From Phylloscopus collybita (taxonomy: Eukaryota > Chordata > Aves > Passeriformes > Phylloscopidae): DNA of 64,000 nucleotides. The translations under genes were made by a program, and so were the position numbers. Positions 50,663 to 63,400 of the stretch are shown here, one piece after another (the stretch's first letter is position 1; each line of letters begins with the position of its first letter). The notes beneath the pieces are model-generated. The model searched no databases. It saw nothing but the letters and a program-made list of their open reading frames with translations, and had not been told where the DNA came from. Location of the stretch: positions 57,101,001 through 57,165,000 of the forward strand of contig JAJNNQ010000075.1 in the NCBI GenBank assembly GCA_027886175.1, given 5' to 3'.

Positions 50663-51168
50663 TGTAGTAGTGCACCCCTACCTTAGTGGGTGTTTCCATA
50701 CGAGGAGGGGTTTAAGATTCACCCCTTGCTGTTCTAATAAGGTAAAGGACCCAGAAAAGTCAACGTTCTTTTCCCAGTAATTGGCCAGGTGCCAGGCAGA
50801 GATACTGGTTGGAGGCCTAGACCTGTACCTCAAAACCAGCTGGCAATTTCATTGGGCAGAGTGCCAAAAAGTCCACCTGGACCAGCAAGAACTTAAAAGA
50901 CTGCACAGAACTGCTCAACTGCTTTTTTGAACTGCCTTAGCAGTGCAAGTCTTCTCTGCACTGTGTTCGACATTTTTTTTTTTTTTATATAATGTTTACT
51001 ATTTTTGTCATTATTTAAACCTTTTGTTTTGCAAAGCATGTCCAGAGAAGTTGTCTCACTATCATTAAGTCACTCTGGGAGGTTGCAGGTCAGCCCTCAG
51101 ATTTGATACATCTTCATGGAGATGTATTCTTATTACATTCTGGCCATGTGTAAGATTGTATCCTACCA
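50663..51168 (+). mobile_element. Candidate LTR inserted in CR1 tail
   Basis: This block of about 506 bp separates two pieces of an apparent CR1 3' end. It begins TGTAGTAGTGCACC and ends ATCCTACCA, so it has TG...CA ends. The flanks AGGGA and GTGGA are similar but not an accepted duplication. A degenerate AATAAA-like ATTTAAACC near 51015 precedes a U5-like region, which would give plus orientation. Other interpretations are unrelated sequence beside two unconnected CR1-like fragments, or another transposon. Confidence 0.4.
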
Positions 51169-51221
51169 GTGGACCAGATGATCCACTGCGGTGTCTTCAA
51201 ACATTACCTATTCTGTGATCA
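51169..51221 (+). mobile_element. CR1 3'-end fragment, right piece
   Basis: GTGGACCAGATGATCCACTG followed by GGTGTCTTCAAACATTACC and TATTCTGTGATC matches the CR1 terminal pattern (GGACCAGATGATC...CCTTCCAACC...ATTCTGTGATTC). The end with its TCTGTGAT motif marks the CR1 3' terminus on the plus strand. Confidence 0.65.
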
Positions 51222-52721
51222 CAACTTGGGGGCTTATCATGACTTAATACACTAATTATCCAAATGAGATCACACCAATTAAAGACAATGCCTGAAAAAG
51301 TCCAGGAGATAAAGACAATTTCAAGCTCCTTATCAATAAATACATACTAAATTGTGTACTAATACTGAATGCCCTTTGAGAAAGTTTTCTTTTTTTCCTC
51401 TAGACAAAGAAAAAAAAAAGGGCAGGAGGAGGAATGGGAAAGGCTCTTTCTTTTATTTATTATGGTTTACTGTTGCTTTGCACGTGTGCTTTCTGTTGTT
51501 TCAAGAGGCTGTTGGCAGAGCAGCATACCTCAACACTGCCTTTATCACATTGTGAAAAACACCAGATGTACAAAATTACCATTCAAGTTAATCAAAATAT
51601 TGCTTGACAAAGCAAATAATTGAATTGCACTTTCAATGCACTGTGGTAGACAATAATTAACAGGCAGCATCTTCAACATCTGGATACAACTTTCAATTTC
51701 CGTTTTAACATCATAGAATGCTGTCTACACATTTTTTAATGGTACCCCTGATAATAATATATTCTGTTTTTAATCATATTCCACGTTGCAGGAAATGAAG
51801 CTTGCAATTTTCCCAGGTGCTTATCAAATTACTACTGCAAGCTAATTCTCATCCCCCAAGTTAAGAGTTTCAACACTGTGCACATTAACGGCCTGCTTAT
51901 GTTCTTCCTGTACAACAGAAGGTAAGTTAATATGTTCTTCAATTATATCCAGTTTGTGCATTTACAGCACCCTGTGGGCAGCACTAAGAAGGCTGTAAAT
52001 GTACTTATTCTGCTTCTTTAATGCTCTACTGTATTATAGGGAAGAAGGAGGGAGAGGGGGAGAGAGACAACTGCATCATTTTATCAAGAGAATCAATAAG
52101 GAACTCAACTTCACTGTATTGATTCAAGAGGGCTGCTAAGGTGCAGCTCTCATTTTACTTGTTACAAAAAACTTATCGAAGCTTGACTTTTATATAAATT
52201 TCCCTCGTCTTCACGTGTGCGCATGAGCACACACATTAAATCTGTGTTTGTCAGCTTTAATAAAATGCACATGAAGCACCATTTTAAGTATAGCAAACAA
52301 TTTATCTTAAATTAAAATTGAAGATTTATTGCATGATTACCTCTGCTAACTGTGCTATTGACCTAACTGAACAGTGTCTTAAAAGAAGGCATCTCTTTCT
52401 TCTCCTAGCTTTTTTATTTTATTGCAGGTCAGCCTGAGGTTTCAAAAAATAGTTGCGTTCTACCACTCATGCTGTTTGGATTTTTTTCCCTTCCTATTTC
52501 CAATGCAGTGTTCACTTACCTGTGGAGGGTAAAGTAAGGGCATACTCTTTAATTTAATTACGTATTTTATTTTTAATGGCAACCACTTTCCCACTTGTTC
52601 TTCATGGAAAAAACCAACAGTGTGGAAAAAAAATGAAAAAAATTTGTCATATAATTTTTGAAGGAATATGAACTTTTCCTGCTTTAAGGAACATGACAGA
52701 TGTATTTCCTGTAGCTAAGGA

Positions 52722-52776
52722 GAAAAAAAAAAAAAAACACACACAAAAAAACCCACACACACACACAAAAAAAACA
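52722..52776. repeat. Poly(A)/(CA)n compound simple repeat
   Basis: An A run, then CA dinucleotides, then A and C runs and a second CA tract and A run. A/C-only composition over about 55 bp. Confidence 0.9.
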
Positions 52777-55500
52777 CTTGACAACACTTATACACAAAGT
52801 TTTAAAATGAAAAGTTTTGGAAAATGTTTCCTCTCAATTTCCACTCAAATAGCTTTTGCTATTTAAAATTTCAAAAGGAAAAGAATGATTTTATGACTGT
52901 CAATATTTAAATTTCACTACACAGCTGTTAGATTTAGGCAACGTGATACTTCCCTTTAACTATCTATTCTTTGTTTACCATATCCAAAAACCCCAAATCA
53001 AAATTAAGGAAAATAAAAAAAGAACAAGACAAAACAAAGCAAACCCAACTGACACACCAAGAATAAAAAGCAAAACCATAACTGTGGTTCAGCAAACAAC
53101 CACATATATGTGTCACATTCAACTGGGCCAAGTTTCTAACAATTGAATCCTTTTCCAGAAAAGGTATGATTTGAGAAGTGATCACACTGAGGTGCAGATT
53201 ACATACACAATACTAACAGTTCCCTCTCAAGTATGTTTTCTACATTTGCAAAAATTACATAAACAAAAGGTGCATCTTCTCATTTATCATATTCATTGTT
53301 AAGTACGTGAGTAATTCTCATCAGCAACAATCAAATCAACACTATTTTCAATTTTCTGTGCCTTGGAGAATATGCCCTTAGTGTGTTTATGTGTGACATA
53401 AATTTGACCAAAGGGAATTGCAATTACTTTCGTGTGCTCATCTCTCCTTCAGAAGTCCTTGGCCTTGGCGTCTAAATGTCTACAGAAATCTAGTATGCAC
53501 TTTTACTGCATCACCACATAAATTCATTATGATTATCTTAAATCAAGTTTCCTTCTTAACATTCTAATTTTTCAAGCTTATGAAATTGATGTACTTGTCA
53601 ATGACTACTGACACTGTTGAAGCAAAGTAAACATGTATTGGACTTTCTGATATAAACTGGTTATGTGCACCTTCAAGTCAACCATAAAAAAAAAAAAAAA
53701 GATTATCCTTTTTAGGTTGAAGATAGAGAAGGAAAAATCTCAAGATTTCCATCTGTGATAGACCAAATTATTTCTATTTCACTAACATTTGCTCTACTTT
53801 GCTGCAAATTTCCAACTCACCTTTACAGGAGGTATCATAAGTTACTTCACAAGTATGTATAGAACATTGCAGATCAAAAAAATAATATATCTTTTCCATC
53901 CTCTGATTTTATGGTGGTGATTCTAAGAGTCTTCTAAAGATGAATTTGACAATAGTCAGTGGTTCTTAAAACCAGCTATGTTCAAAATACAGACTGCATG
54001 TTCCTACACACGCCATTTAAGTCCTATTTCTCATGTCCTTACTGAATGTTAATACAGAAGATTTTGCAAAACTTAAGGTTAAATTAAAATCACTTAAATG
54101 ATCAATTAAAGTCAAAGAATAAACCAATATTGGTATAAATACCCTTTAGATAAATCAAATTCCAAACTTAAATGCATATATATGGTCCATGTTCAATCCA
54201 AAATGGTCCTTAACTTAGCAAATTTAGAAGAATGAAATATGTTTAAACAGTACAATCAGTAAAAACAAATAAAAAAAATCAAAAAATTAATTTATTTGTA
54301 GAATTCTTTACTTGGCCAGGAATTTCAAAGTAATTTATAGCTACTAAGAAAGGGCATGAGAAATATGTTTTTTGTTTTTCACTTTTCAATGTTTTTTGTA
54401 TACATCTCATTCATGTATTTAAGAGCTGGATTTATCCCATGGGATGCATTGTCACAAAAGTAAATATTCAAATTAAGCAGTGTGGAGGGAAAGTAAGAGT
54501 AATATTCTCACATCCTATGTTCAGTCACTTATTACTTCTAATAAATAAATTTTAAGCTAACCTCATTGAATTTGGTGAGATTATAATTACAAAACAAACA
54601 GAGAAAACTAAGCAACCTGGATAACTGCTTAGAGGATGAAACAGAATCCTCATGAGCAATTGTTTTTCTTTATTAATTCTCCACAGAGAAATCAGCTTCT
54701 TCCTCAAACAAGTCCTAGTTTAAAATCACCACATTCACCCCTGTATAGGACAGTCTTGAAAGGAAGGGAAAGAAAACAAATAGAAGAAAAAACCTCAGAC
54801 ACATTGTGGTTCCTTTGCTGCTGCCTCCTTTGGGGAAGCTTTATTGGTACCAACCATCAGTCTGGATGATGCAGGAAGCCAATAGATCACAACCAAGGAG
54901 CTGGCTGGCAGTTTTTGTTGAGTACATCTGCCTCCATTTCCTATTTTGGGATTCTTGACATGAACTGTCCTAAGAGACTCCAGTCTGTGGGGACAAAAGA
55001 CACTAGGTACAGGTCTTAATAATATGAATTAGTTTGGGAGAGATGGCTGAGTTCTCAGATTCCCCAAACACTAAATTCAGAAATACAGAACATAAAGTAA
55101 CAAACAAAACCCCATACTATTTTTTTTAGTTAATTAGTGAAATATGTTCAATTTTGCTGCCAATTCCTCATCAACAGTTGCACAAAATAAGGTTCAGTTA
55201 CTTAATATTTCAGTAACAGAGAGAAAGAAGGACAGGGATAATAAAACTGTATGTAAAAGTATGCTTGTCTACTTCCCATTAGATATTGCATTTCAATACT
55301 CACTAACAGGATTAAGCAATTCTCACCATTAGTCCATTGTGGATGCTCTGCAGTTGGTGTTTGAGCAGATCAGCTCTTGAGAGAATGAAAACTTATAGAA
55401 AAATATAGAAAACATGTTACCTCATATGCTCTGCACAGGTTTTTCAGGAATGTTCTTGGACATAATTATGCAGTCTATCAGTCTATATATGCTCATGCAG

Positions 55501-55531
55501 AATATGTCATATTAAAAAAATATGACATATT
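55501..55531. repeat. 13-bp perfect inverted repeat, 5-base loop
   Basis: AATATGTCATATT at 55501-55513 pairs exactly with AATATGACATATT at 55519-55531 around an AAAAA loop. It is A+T-rich and could be chance or a slipped-strand product. Confidence 0.85.
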
Positions 55532-56142
55532 TATCAAAGGAGATCCTCTATAGGAGCTTACAATATGCTGTTCTGAATTCTCCTGCAGTGTTTTCTTGTG
55601 CAAAACGTGATACATTAAACTGTGATTAAATGCATTTTTTTCCTTGTTCTCACACAAAAGTGATAGAGAAAAGAGATGTTCTCTAATTTATGATAAAAGG
55701 ATAAGTACCAGTGTGTACAGCCACAATAATGAATCTCAGTGGGTGTCTGTGTTTGTAAAAGCATGCAAATATATATACATGCACACAATACACAGAAATG
55801 TTTATGCATATAGATGTACTCAGATGCCATTTCTCATATATGCTGGTTTATGCAGTAGTACCTCAGTGTACCCAAGCAATATCCTATCTCCAAAATCACT
55901 TTTTTTTAATGGCATGTCTTTTTAATACTTAAGAAAACATTGGTGGGATAGACAACAGGCTAACACTTTTAGATAGTTGCCTTATGCCTGTGTTTACCAT
56001 AAAAAGGAGCACACTCCACGTGCATGCCTTCAACATTCTTGTCATGATGGGTCCCCGAGCCTGCCAAACCTTGATACTTCACTACATACTTTTGTCATAA
56101 GAAAGAATCCCAGAAGGTTAAGTGAATACAAAGATTCTTGAG

Positions 56143-56272
56143 TTTTTTTGTTGTTGTTGGGTTTTTTTTGTTGTTGTTGTTGTTGTTTTGGTTTGTTTTG
56201 GTTTTGGTTTTTTTGTTTTGTTTTTGGTTTTGTTTTTGTTTGTTGTTGTTTTGTTGTTGTTGTTATTTTTCT
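56143..56272. repeat. T/G-rich low-complexity tract
   Basis: TTG, TTTTG and TTTTTG units in irregular order with few other bases. The composition is similar to the longer tract at 50.0-50.5 kb. The Val/Phe/Leu-rich frame on the plus strand and the Asn/Thr/Lys-rich frame on the minus strand are artefacts. Confidence 0.9.
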
Positions 56273-58770
56273 TTGTAATTAGGAAAAAACAAGAAAAACA
56301 CTTCTCTTCTCGCAAGTTAGTTTCTTTCCTTCAGATCTGCTCAATACAGAAGCTGGGCAATTTTTCTCATAAGTTGCTGCAACCTTCACAGTCACCTTTG
56401 ACTGTCTAGAAAGGGAGAGTTTACCGTCTTTCACCTTGAAGGATAGATACATGACTTTTCCTTGCCCAATCTCTCTTTTTCTACAGGCTTCCAGATCACC
56501 AGTGTAACCTCCTCAGTTCCTTATTCCAAAACATGCTGGAAGACTGTCATTTCTGTGTGAGTTTTCAAGAAGAAGCAAGTTCTCTTTCCCTCCCGGGGGT
56601 TCCCTACAGTACACCAGTCTGATTTTATCAAGCCAGCAGGCCCCTTTTCTGCTGGTACCCAATGAAGCGCAACACTAATGACAACACAGAATAATGAGGT
56701 ACCATTCACCTCAGAGAGCCATGTGTCAAAATTAGCTAAGTAACTTCTGTACAAATACTTATTTCAAAATTAATAAGTGAAGGGTAATTTCCACAGCATT
56801 TGTACACTAAACAGAATATTTTAATGCTCCCTTGCACAAGGGACATTTGGCACAAAGTAATTGATTTACTTAGGTAAATAGATACTTAGGGGTTCATATG
56901 CCAGGGAGTCTTTTGGAAGATCTGGTCTTTAACAAGTCTTCACTTGATTAGAGCACTGTGAAAACTTGATCTCACTGCTCTTGTTCAGTCATTGTTTTTT
57001 GTTAACATGGGTATGGCTTTCCTTTTTTCTTCCTATTTCTTTTCTCATTTGTTCTGGATTTATTTTTAAACAAAATAGTTAATAAAAGGGACAGGCCAGC
57101 ATTCAATATTTCAGCCTCATTTTAAGACATTCTAGTAGATCTCAACTGGCCTCTCTCAGAACTGAAACCAGTGGCACAAGCTCCTTATGTCTTAGACGAG
57201 TGATCAGCAATACTAGCCAGATCCTCTGTGATGGAGAAAGGACTGAATACTGCACATGGGAGCAGTCAAAACCTTCTATGATCTGGAGCAGAGTTGGTGA
57301 ATGATCACAGCCCTGAGCAGAGGTGTCTCCCTTCTCTGAAAATGATTAGCCAAAACTCTTTTTAGCTAATTGCTTCTTAATGTTTTGAAACACCAAGGAT
57401 ATCTTTCATGTCTTCACCGCCACCACTGCATCTTCTGTCACAACATTTCCATCCTGGACACATACTTCAGTCTTAGCCAAATACTTAGCCAAATGCTGAA
57501 TATAACGTAACTGAATAGATGACTGAAAAATGAAAGGTGCTTTGCAGAATCCCTGTTGCCCCTATAACTTACTCTATTTTACCATTTACCCTATTATGCT
57601 TCACCTAGAACAAAACTTACCTACAACACAAAAGTAGCAGTGGTAGAGTTTTCACAATGATATAAATATTTAACTCTTTGCTGTTGTGTCAATCAAAATT
57701 TTCAAAATTGTATTTTTGGTTTTCCCTATAAAAACTATTCCATACAATGTAATGAAGGGGGAAGAAGATGTTTTATACTAACGTGGGTATAATTTCTATG
57801 AATAAGTGAAGAGATATTTTACAGCATGACAGTTAAACTATTAAGAACTGGTAGAATGATCTTCCTTTCTCTCTTTTCCTTTGTACTGTAGATATTCAAG
57901 ATAAGGAAAAATTATGTATTTTAATGCTTTATGAAGTACTTTGAAAGTAGAATAAAAAATAACTTTAAATGGTCTGTTAAATTTATACTTCTAGGATTTT
58001 CTTTTAAATTAAGATCATTAGAACTTTGTTAAGTTCATCATTTTTCCTTATAACATTAAGGTTATTAAGTATATAATTTTTCACTTGTGTATATGGCACA
58101 AAGCCAAATCATAAGCCAAGCCAAATAGAACACTCAGGGAGAGAGGGGGGCTGACATACTAAGAGAGGCATTTCTTAATAACAGAAACCTAGCAAAAGAG
58201 GCATCAAATTTGTCAGCAGAACTGCAGATATGACTCTATCAATAATCCATGGCACTTTTGTATTTCCCAGCTGAGGCTATTATACAGCTTTGGATGACAG
58301 CCTGCTTCAACTTCATCATGCAATCCACTGGGACAGAAACTCATAACTGGCTTTCAACATAGATCCTTCATATAAAGGGTAATAACTGCAGCCAGTCAGT
58401 GTGGTAAGATTATCAGAGACTGCAGCAATGAACTGCAAAATGTGGGAAAGACAGTCTGACAGAAACCTGACAAAATAACCTCAGCAGGATAACCTCTTTA
58501 AACATCAAGGAGAGAAGCAAGGTACTGGAAAGGTGCCCCACAGAACCTTCTGCAACACTGTTCAGCTGATGCTTTTTAATTAAACTTATCTAGACCTATC
58601 TTCAGACAGTAGAGAAGATGAGTAATTAATCAGAAACTTAAGCTACTTCAAAAAAAGTGATAAAGATGCTACAGAGGGTTTTATCTGTACTGATGAACAT
58701 TATTGGCATTCTTGCAAGTCCATTGATTTTCAGCAGAAGCATTCAATAGGACTGTCATAGGGACATAACA

Positions 58771-58820
58771 GTATTATCTAATAATGTATTATCTAATAAT
58801 GTTTTTATCTAATAATGTAT
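58771..58820. repeat. Three imperfect copies of a ~15-bp unit
   Basis: The unit GTATTATCTAATAAT occurs twice directly and then once as GTTTTTATCTAATAAT. It is a small local tandem duplication. Confidence 0.9.
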
Positions 58821-59152
58821 CTATGCAATGTACATAAATGAAACTTAATTTGGCCTATTAAATTGTCAAAGGCAGAAGTTTCAAAATTTTCAACATGACT
58901 TTTTTTTTAAGCATCCACTATCCCTTTTTCAGAGATTCAATATAAATCTGCTCAGAGCTACACAACTTCTTCTCCAGTTGTTGATCTACAAAATTTACAC
59001 AAAATTTTATTCTGCATTTGAATGTGATATAAGCTGGTTTTCACATCAAAGAGGAGATTCAAGGCCTCAAGCTTCTGCAAACTGCCCCACAATATCAAAG
59101 CCTTTTAAGAGTACACTTTTGATTGTACTTATAGAGGTATATGTACTCATTT

Positions 59153-59199
59153 GGTGGCCGGTCACCAGTGGTGTTCCTCAGGGCTCAGTATTGAGACCA
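59153..59199 (+). mobile_element. CR1 LINE, 5' piece, before LTR insertion
   Basis: GTGGCCGGTCACCAGTGGTG, TTCCTCAGGGCTCAGTATTG and AGACCA match the CR1 reverse-transcriptase region just upstream of the segment that resumes at 59829. The first recognisable base is approximate. Only the 3' part of the reading frame was ever inserted here. Confidence 0.85.
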
Positions 59200-59828
59200 T
59201 GTGGGAAACTCCCTTTCAGGAGTCCCCACTTGTGAGGGGTGTTCTTTTTCCTCCAAAAGTCTAGTACCAGGGTTAAAAGGATAAATGAGACTCACAGCTT
59301 CGGTCTTCAGAGCTGTTTATTCTATTTCTTATCTCAAGTTCTGCACGCTGCTGCCGAAACCTGGCTTAACACAACAGAAATACAGCTAAAACCCCCTCCC
59401 AGAGAGAAGATTCCAAGGTTCTTAAAGGTTTCTAACCCAATTAACTCCCAAAACGTGCTATGTTTACAATTCTGTGTCAATAATCGCTACCTGCTCTAAA
59501 CAAGCAACCTCTGTGTCTGTCAAATCCATTCTACCAATGTCTCTGTGCCACCGTCACAGCAGAAAATGGAGCAGAAGAAGAAGAATGTGAGACACCACCC
59601 AAAATTCTCCATCTTGCTCTCATCTGTCTCCATACTAAAAACCCAAAACCCTGTGACAAACTCAACTACTATTTCTTTCCCACCTTCGTTGTTTTCAACT
59701 CATCTCTAAGTGTTGGAAGTTTTTCCCATGGACTAAGGTCAAAGGCAGTGCTTTCCTGGGGTCCCAGCCAGGGTCTCAGACCCCCCAGGGCAGCACGAGG
59801 AGTTCTCCACATGCCCTGGACTCCAACA
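59200..59828 (-). mobile_element. Solo LTR in CR1, minus orientation
   Basis: A 629-bp LTR that splits a CR1 copy. Plus-strand ends are TGTGGGAAACTCC and GGACTCCAACA. The 6-bp flanks AGACCA (59194-59199) and AGGCCA (59829-59834) match at five of six positions, and removing the block with one flank restores the CR1 sequence. On the minus strand it starts TGTTGGAGTCCAGGGC and carries AATAAA (complement of roughly 59316-59321) near its 3' end, giving the orientation. A 6-bp duplication suits an alpha/beta-retrovirus-like ERV. It is not the same family as the LTRs at 19.0 and 44.9 kb. No internal genes remain. The 86-codon plus-strand frame inside is incidental. Confidence 0.88.
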
Positions 59829-60080
59829 AGGCCAGTTCTATTTAATATCTTCATCAATGGTCTGGATAAGGGAATTGAGTGCACCCTCAATCAGTTTGCA
59901 GAGGACACCAAGTTGGGCTGAGGGACTGTTGATCTGCTGGAGGGCAGGAAAGTTCTAGAGGGATCTGGTCAGGCTGGTATGATGGTCTGAGGCCAGTTGT
60001 ATGAAGTTCAACATGACAAAGTGCCAGGTCCTGCCCTTGGGTCCCAAAACCCTGAATGCAGTGATCTTCACACAGCACCA
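59829..60080 (+). mobile_element. CR1 LINE, 3' piece (not reaching terminus)
   Basis: Blocks TTTAATATCTTCATCAATGG, TCTGGATAAGGGAATTGAG, CAGTTTGCAGAGGACACCA and CAACATGACAAAGTGCCAGG follow the order of the CR1 reverse-transcriptase C-terminal region. Similarity stops around 60080 without the normal 3' end, so this copy is truncated on both sides. The frame contains stops. The 64- and 73-codon frames on the minus strand are shadows. Confidence 0.9.
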
Positions 60081-60361
60081 TTCAATCCCCACCACTCTAC
60101 TTTACAAGGGAACAACAGAGAGCTTACCTAATGCTGTTGTGTCACCAGCTAACATATAGAATCTCAATCTAGCCACTCTAGTTTTCCTTTGTGGGTTTCT
60201 ATTTAATGGTTTTCTAAGGAAAACTGTTAGTTTTTAAAACACAAAAAGAAATATTACTTTTAGTGGGAATCTGTTATTTTTCATTCAGAAAAATCAAGTG
60301 AGATATGTTATTTGGGGTTATTTGGACACAGATCAGAGAATTCCTTTTTTAAATTGGAACA
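60081..60361. other. Short spacer, nothing recognised
   Basis: A+T-rich sequence between the CR1 fragment and the SINE. No feature seen. Confidence 0.6.
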
Positions 60362-60495
60362 AGTGGCTGGCTCAGTTGGTTAAAGCAGGGTGCTAATAAC
60401 ACCAAGGTTGTGAATTCAATCCCCATATGGGCCATACACTTAAGAGTGGGACTTGATGATCCTTGTGAGTCCCTTCCAACGCAGAATATTTCTAC
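60362..60495 (+). mobile_element. tRNA-Ile-headed SINE with CR1 tail (TguSINE1-like)
   Basis: The head (60362-60434) closely follows a tRNA-Ile(AAT) gene. It has GGCTCAGTTGGTTAAAGC (D-arm and A box), GTGCTAATAACACC (anticodon stem-loop, AAT at 60395-60397), AATTCAATCCCC (T-arm and B box) and a GGGCCA acceptor end. It is followed by ACTTGATGATCCTTGTGAG and TCCCTTCCAAC, the end of a CR1 LINE. A tRNA-Ile head fused to a CR1 tail is the structure described for songbird TguSINE1, which depends on CR1 enzymes for movement. Mutations in the T-arm (AATTCAATCC for GGTTCGATCC) and the fused tail argue against a functional tRNA. The terminal microsatellite is degraded. Confidence 0.9.
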
Positions 60496-63400
60496 AGCAA
60501 AATTGAACTCAATAATTTTGGATATATTGTTTATGATTGCATCTTAGAAGTGTCCATTTCTTTCCCTTGACTATAAAAAGGCTTAGTATTGGTGACTGAA
60601 ATCTTTAGGTTCAGTTGAGTTTTGCTGAGACATTTTCATATTTTGATAGAAAGCAAGTATTACAATTTTTTCCAACAAGATATTTGTGGTTTCCAGTGTT
60701 TGCCTCATCCTTCTACAAAGAATGGAAACGTCAAAACATCCTGCAGCATAAAATGCCTTTGTTTTACTTGTCACTAGTTATTAGTAATAGAAGAGCCTCA
60801 GAAATCTGTCTATAGTCTGAAATATAAGGTACAATCACCTAAGTTTAAAGACCTCAATGAGACTTCCACTAGAAAATCACTGGAACTACATGACAGCTAT
60901 TGGAGGGCCCAGGTACCGTGTTAAATTGCCAAGATTTTCTACTGAAGCCTACTGCAATGTATTAGCCCTTCTTTATGCTTCTAACAGCAAATAAGCACAC
61001 GGTAGACATAATTCATGTTAAACTTTCAGCTACAGTAAATTATGTAAGATAATTTTCAGCCCACTGCAGCAATGAAGAAATGGTCCCATTTGTTTAATAC
61101 ACCCTCCTGTGCCTCTTTCTTCTCAGCTATGACCTTTTCATAACTGTTCTCTTCATGCCTTACTTAGAACAAAATACTACATTCACATTTGAGGAGGCTG
61201 TTTTGTTTCTGAGTCAATCCGCCATATACTAAAACTCAGAGCTATTTTGATACATTTCTTTGTCTGATCACAAAAAATATATTTTACATTTTTGTAGAGG
61301 TATTACAAACATGAAATTATTTTGGGTTCAAATGTAGCAAAAAAAAAAAAAAATCTTAGCATATTCAAATGCAGTATCATGAATATTCCTCCAGAAAAAA
61401 AAGTTTTGAAAAAGGAGTAAATCACCTCTATGCAATATCTAAGAAGACATAATTACTTTCAGAAAGAGTGAGAGAAAAAGTTATATAGTCATGGATTATT
61501 ACAGAGGTTTCTGTTACATATTGCATAACTGTGTCAGCCTTCATTCTCCACTGAGGCATTAATTCTATTCCATGGAAACCTTAAAATTCAGTTATGTTCT
61601 GAGTGAGAGTGAAAAACAAGCTTATTAAAATTCTCGATGGGAGGAAAACTCTGGAATCCTTTCACCAAGGTAGGTCAATGGTTTTGCTGAATCCAAAATC
61701 TCAAAAACTCCAGGCTTTCTGCTCCTGGCAGCAACCTTCTCTCTGAGTGTTACGAGCTTATGGATACTTGAATGCATGATGTCAAATAATGTGATTTAGT
61801 ACAGAAAGAACTCAGCACTTTTCCAAACATCTAAGATAAAAGTAAATAAAATTTATCCTGTTTCCAAAGGAATTTTAGTAGAATATATTTGCTCCCTCCC
61901 TTTTTTTTTTTTTTTTAATGATGAATCAAATAAATTATATTAAAACTGCCCAGGTTTTTCCATCAGCTCTTTCTCAAAAGAACCTCTGTACCATGACTTC
62001 TGCCACATACCAGGCATGTTGCACAATCTTTTAAATGAAGTTTTACATAGTCTAAAAAATTACTACTACCTATATGAGACAGGAGACTTTAAAATAAGCA
62101 CATATTATTTCATAAGTAATTATTTATAAAATAATAGAAATATGGGCTGCAACAACATAAATTAGTACAATTTCCCATTCAATCAATACTAGAAATATCA
62201 CTTTTCATTTGAATATTTCTGAGTGTTAGAGATGTGAACTTTCTAAACCATAAAATCTTAATAAGGAAACCAACATGGACTTCCAAATTCTCACATTTCA
62301 GCAGCATTCTCAAACCACTTTTTCTGGCATTATCCTTTCAGGGACAAAGCACAAGCACCACCATTGGCAGCAAATATTAATTCCTTTCTAAAAATGCACA
62401 CATTACAGAACATAACATTAAAAATATATGAAAGATCATTTAATGTATGTTTATATGCAGCATAAATTCTTACTTATTAAAATAATAAAAGATAAGCTAA
62501 AGACTTGGTTGTGCTGTATTTATGTTTATTGTAAAGGTATTCTGTATTTCAGAAGGTGCAGTGGTTGCCACAGAAACTAATTTCTAGTCTATTGCAGAGT
62601 AAATAATTCCATAAATCTCACTTCATATCCAGTTCACAGGTATGATTTCCTTTTATTATTCGGATGGGAGAGGAGACAAAGATAAAATTTTTCCTCCCTA
62701 GGTATTGTTTTTCCATTTGTAGTTTTTCAGTTTGTCAATGTCTTTTAGAAAAACAGAAGTAATTAAGAAGAGAGGAACCCAGATCTTGCAGAAGGCCTTG
62801 TCTGAGCTAAAGAATTCTTCATGAACTTATGGAAAATCATTTAGTTGTCAGAACTCCAATGGTTACATACATAGAACACAAATAAAGGACTTACTAAATG
62901 TAATTCTCAGTAGGTTGAGAAGCCAAGATAATTATTTCTGTAAAATGATTTAAAATACTGTAACTAAAGGTGTTGTATAAGCTCAAAGTACTACTGCTAT
63001 TCTGATCATTGCTGCCATTTATTACTGTGCTGGGATCAGTGAAGCTCATTTTTACAGAAAAGTTGTTACATGAATTTCACACTTCCTGAGTCCTGCATAT
63101 CATGTATCACACACATTTTAATGTTTTAGCTTTCATCCAGCATGTAGTCTTGTACTCAGTAAAAAGGCCTGTGAATGTTTCTTTGATACCCAGAGGTGTT
63201 TACTATAAGAATGTAATTGGTGGAATTGCATTAAGAACTCCATCTTTATTGTTTTACATCTTTGTATGCCATGGTGTTACTATCTGGGGAACACCATATA
63301 TATTATCCCTGTATCTAACAGAAAAACTACCTTGTTTTTGTGCTCAGTTTTTCTTTTCTTCCAGAACTGAGAGTTTCACATTACCCTCTAAAGCCTATCT

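Larger units (their letters stand above)
51222..59152. other. A+T-rich non-coding stretch, no gene seen
   Basis: I find no supported gene. Simple repeats at 52.72 and 56.14 kb, an inverted repeat at 55.50 kb and a small tandem repeat at 58.77 kb are listed separately. The remainder is unique A+T-rich sequence with frames of at most 95 codons, none recognised. Confidence 0.65.

Noticed and set aside
60362..60434. A tRNA-Ile gene
   Set aside because: The T-arm and acceptor stem are degenerate and it is fused to a CR1-like tail, so it is the head of a SINE rather than a tRNA gene.
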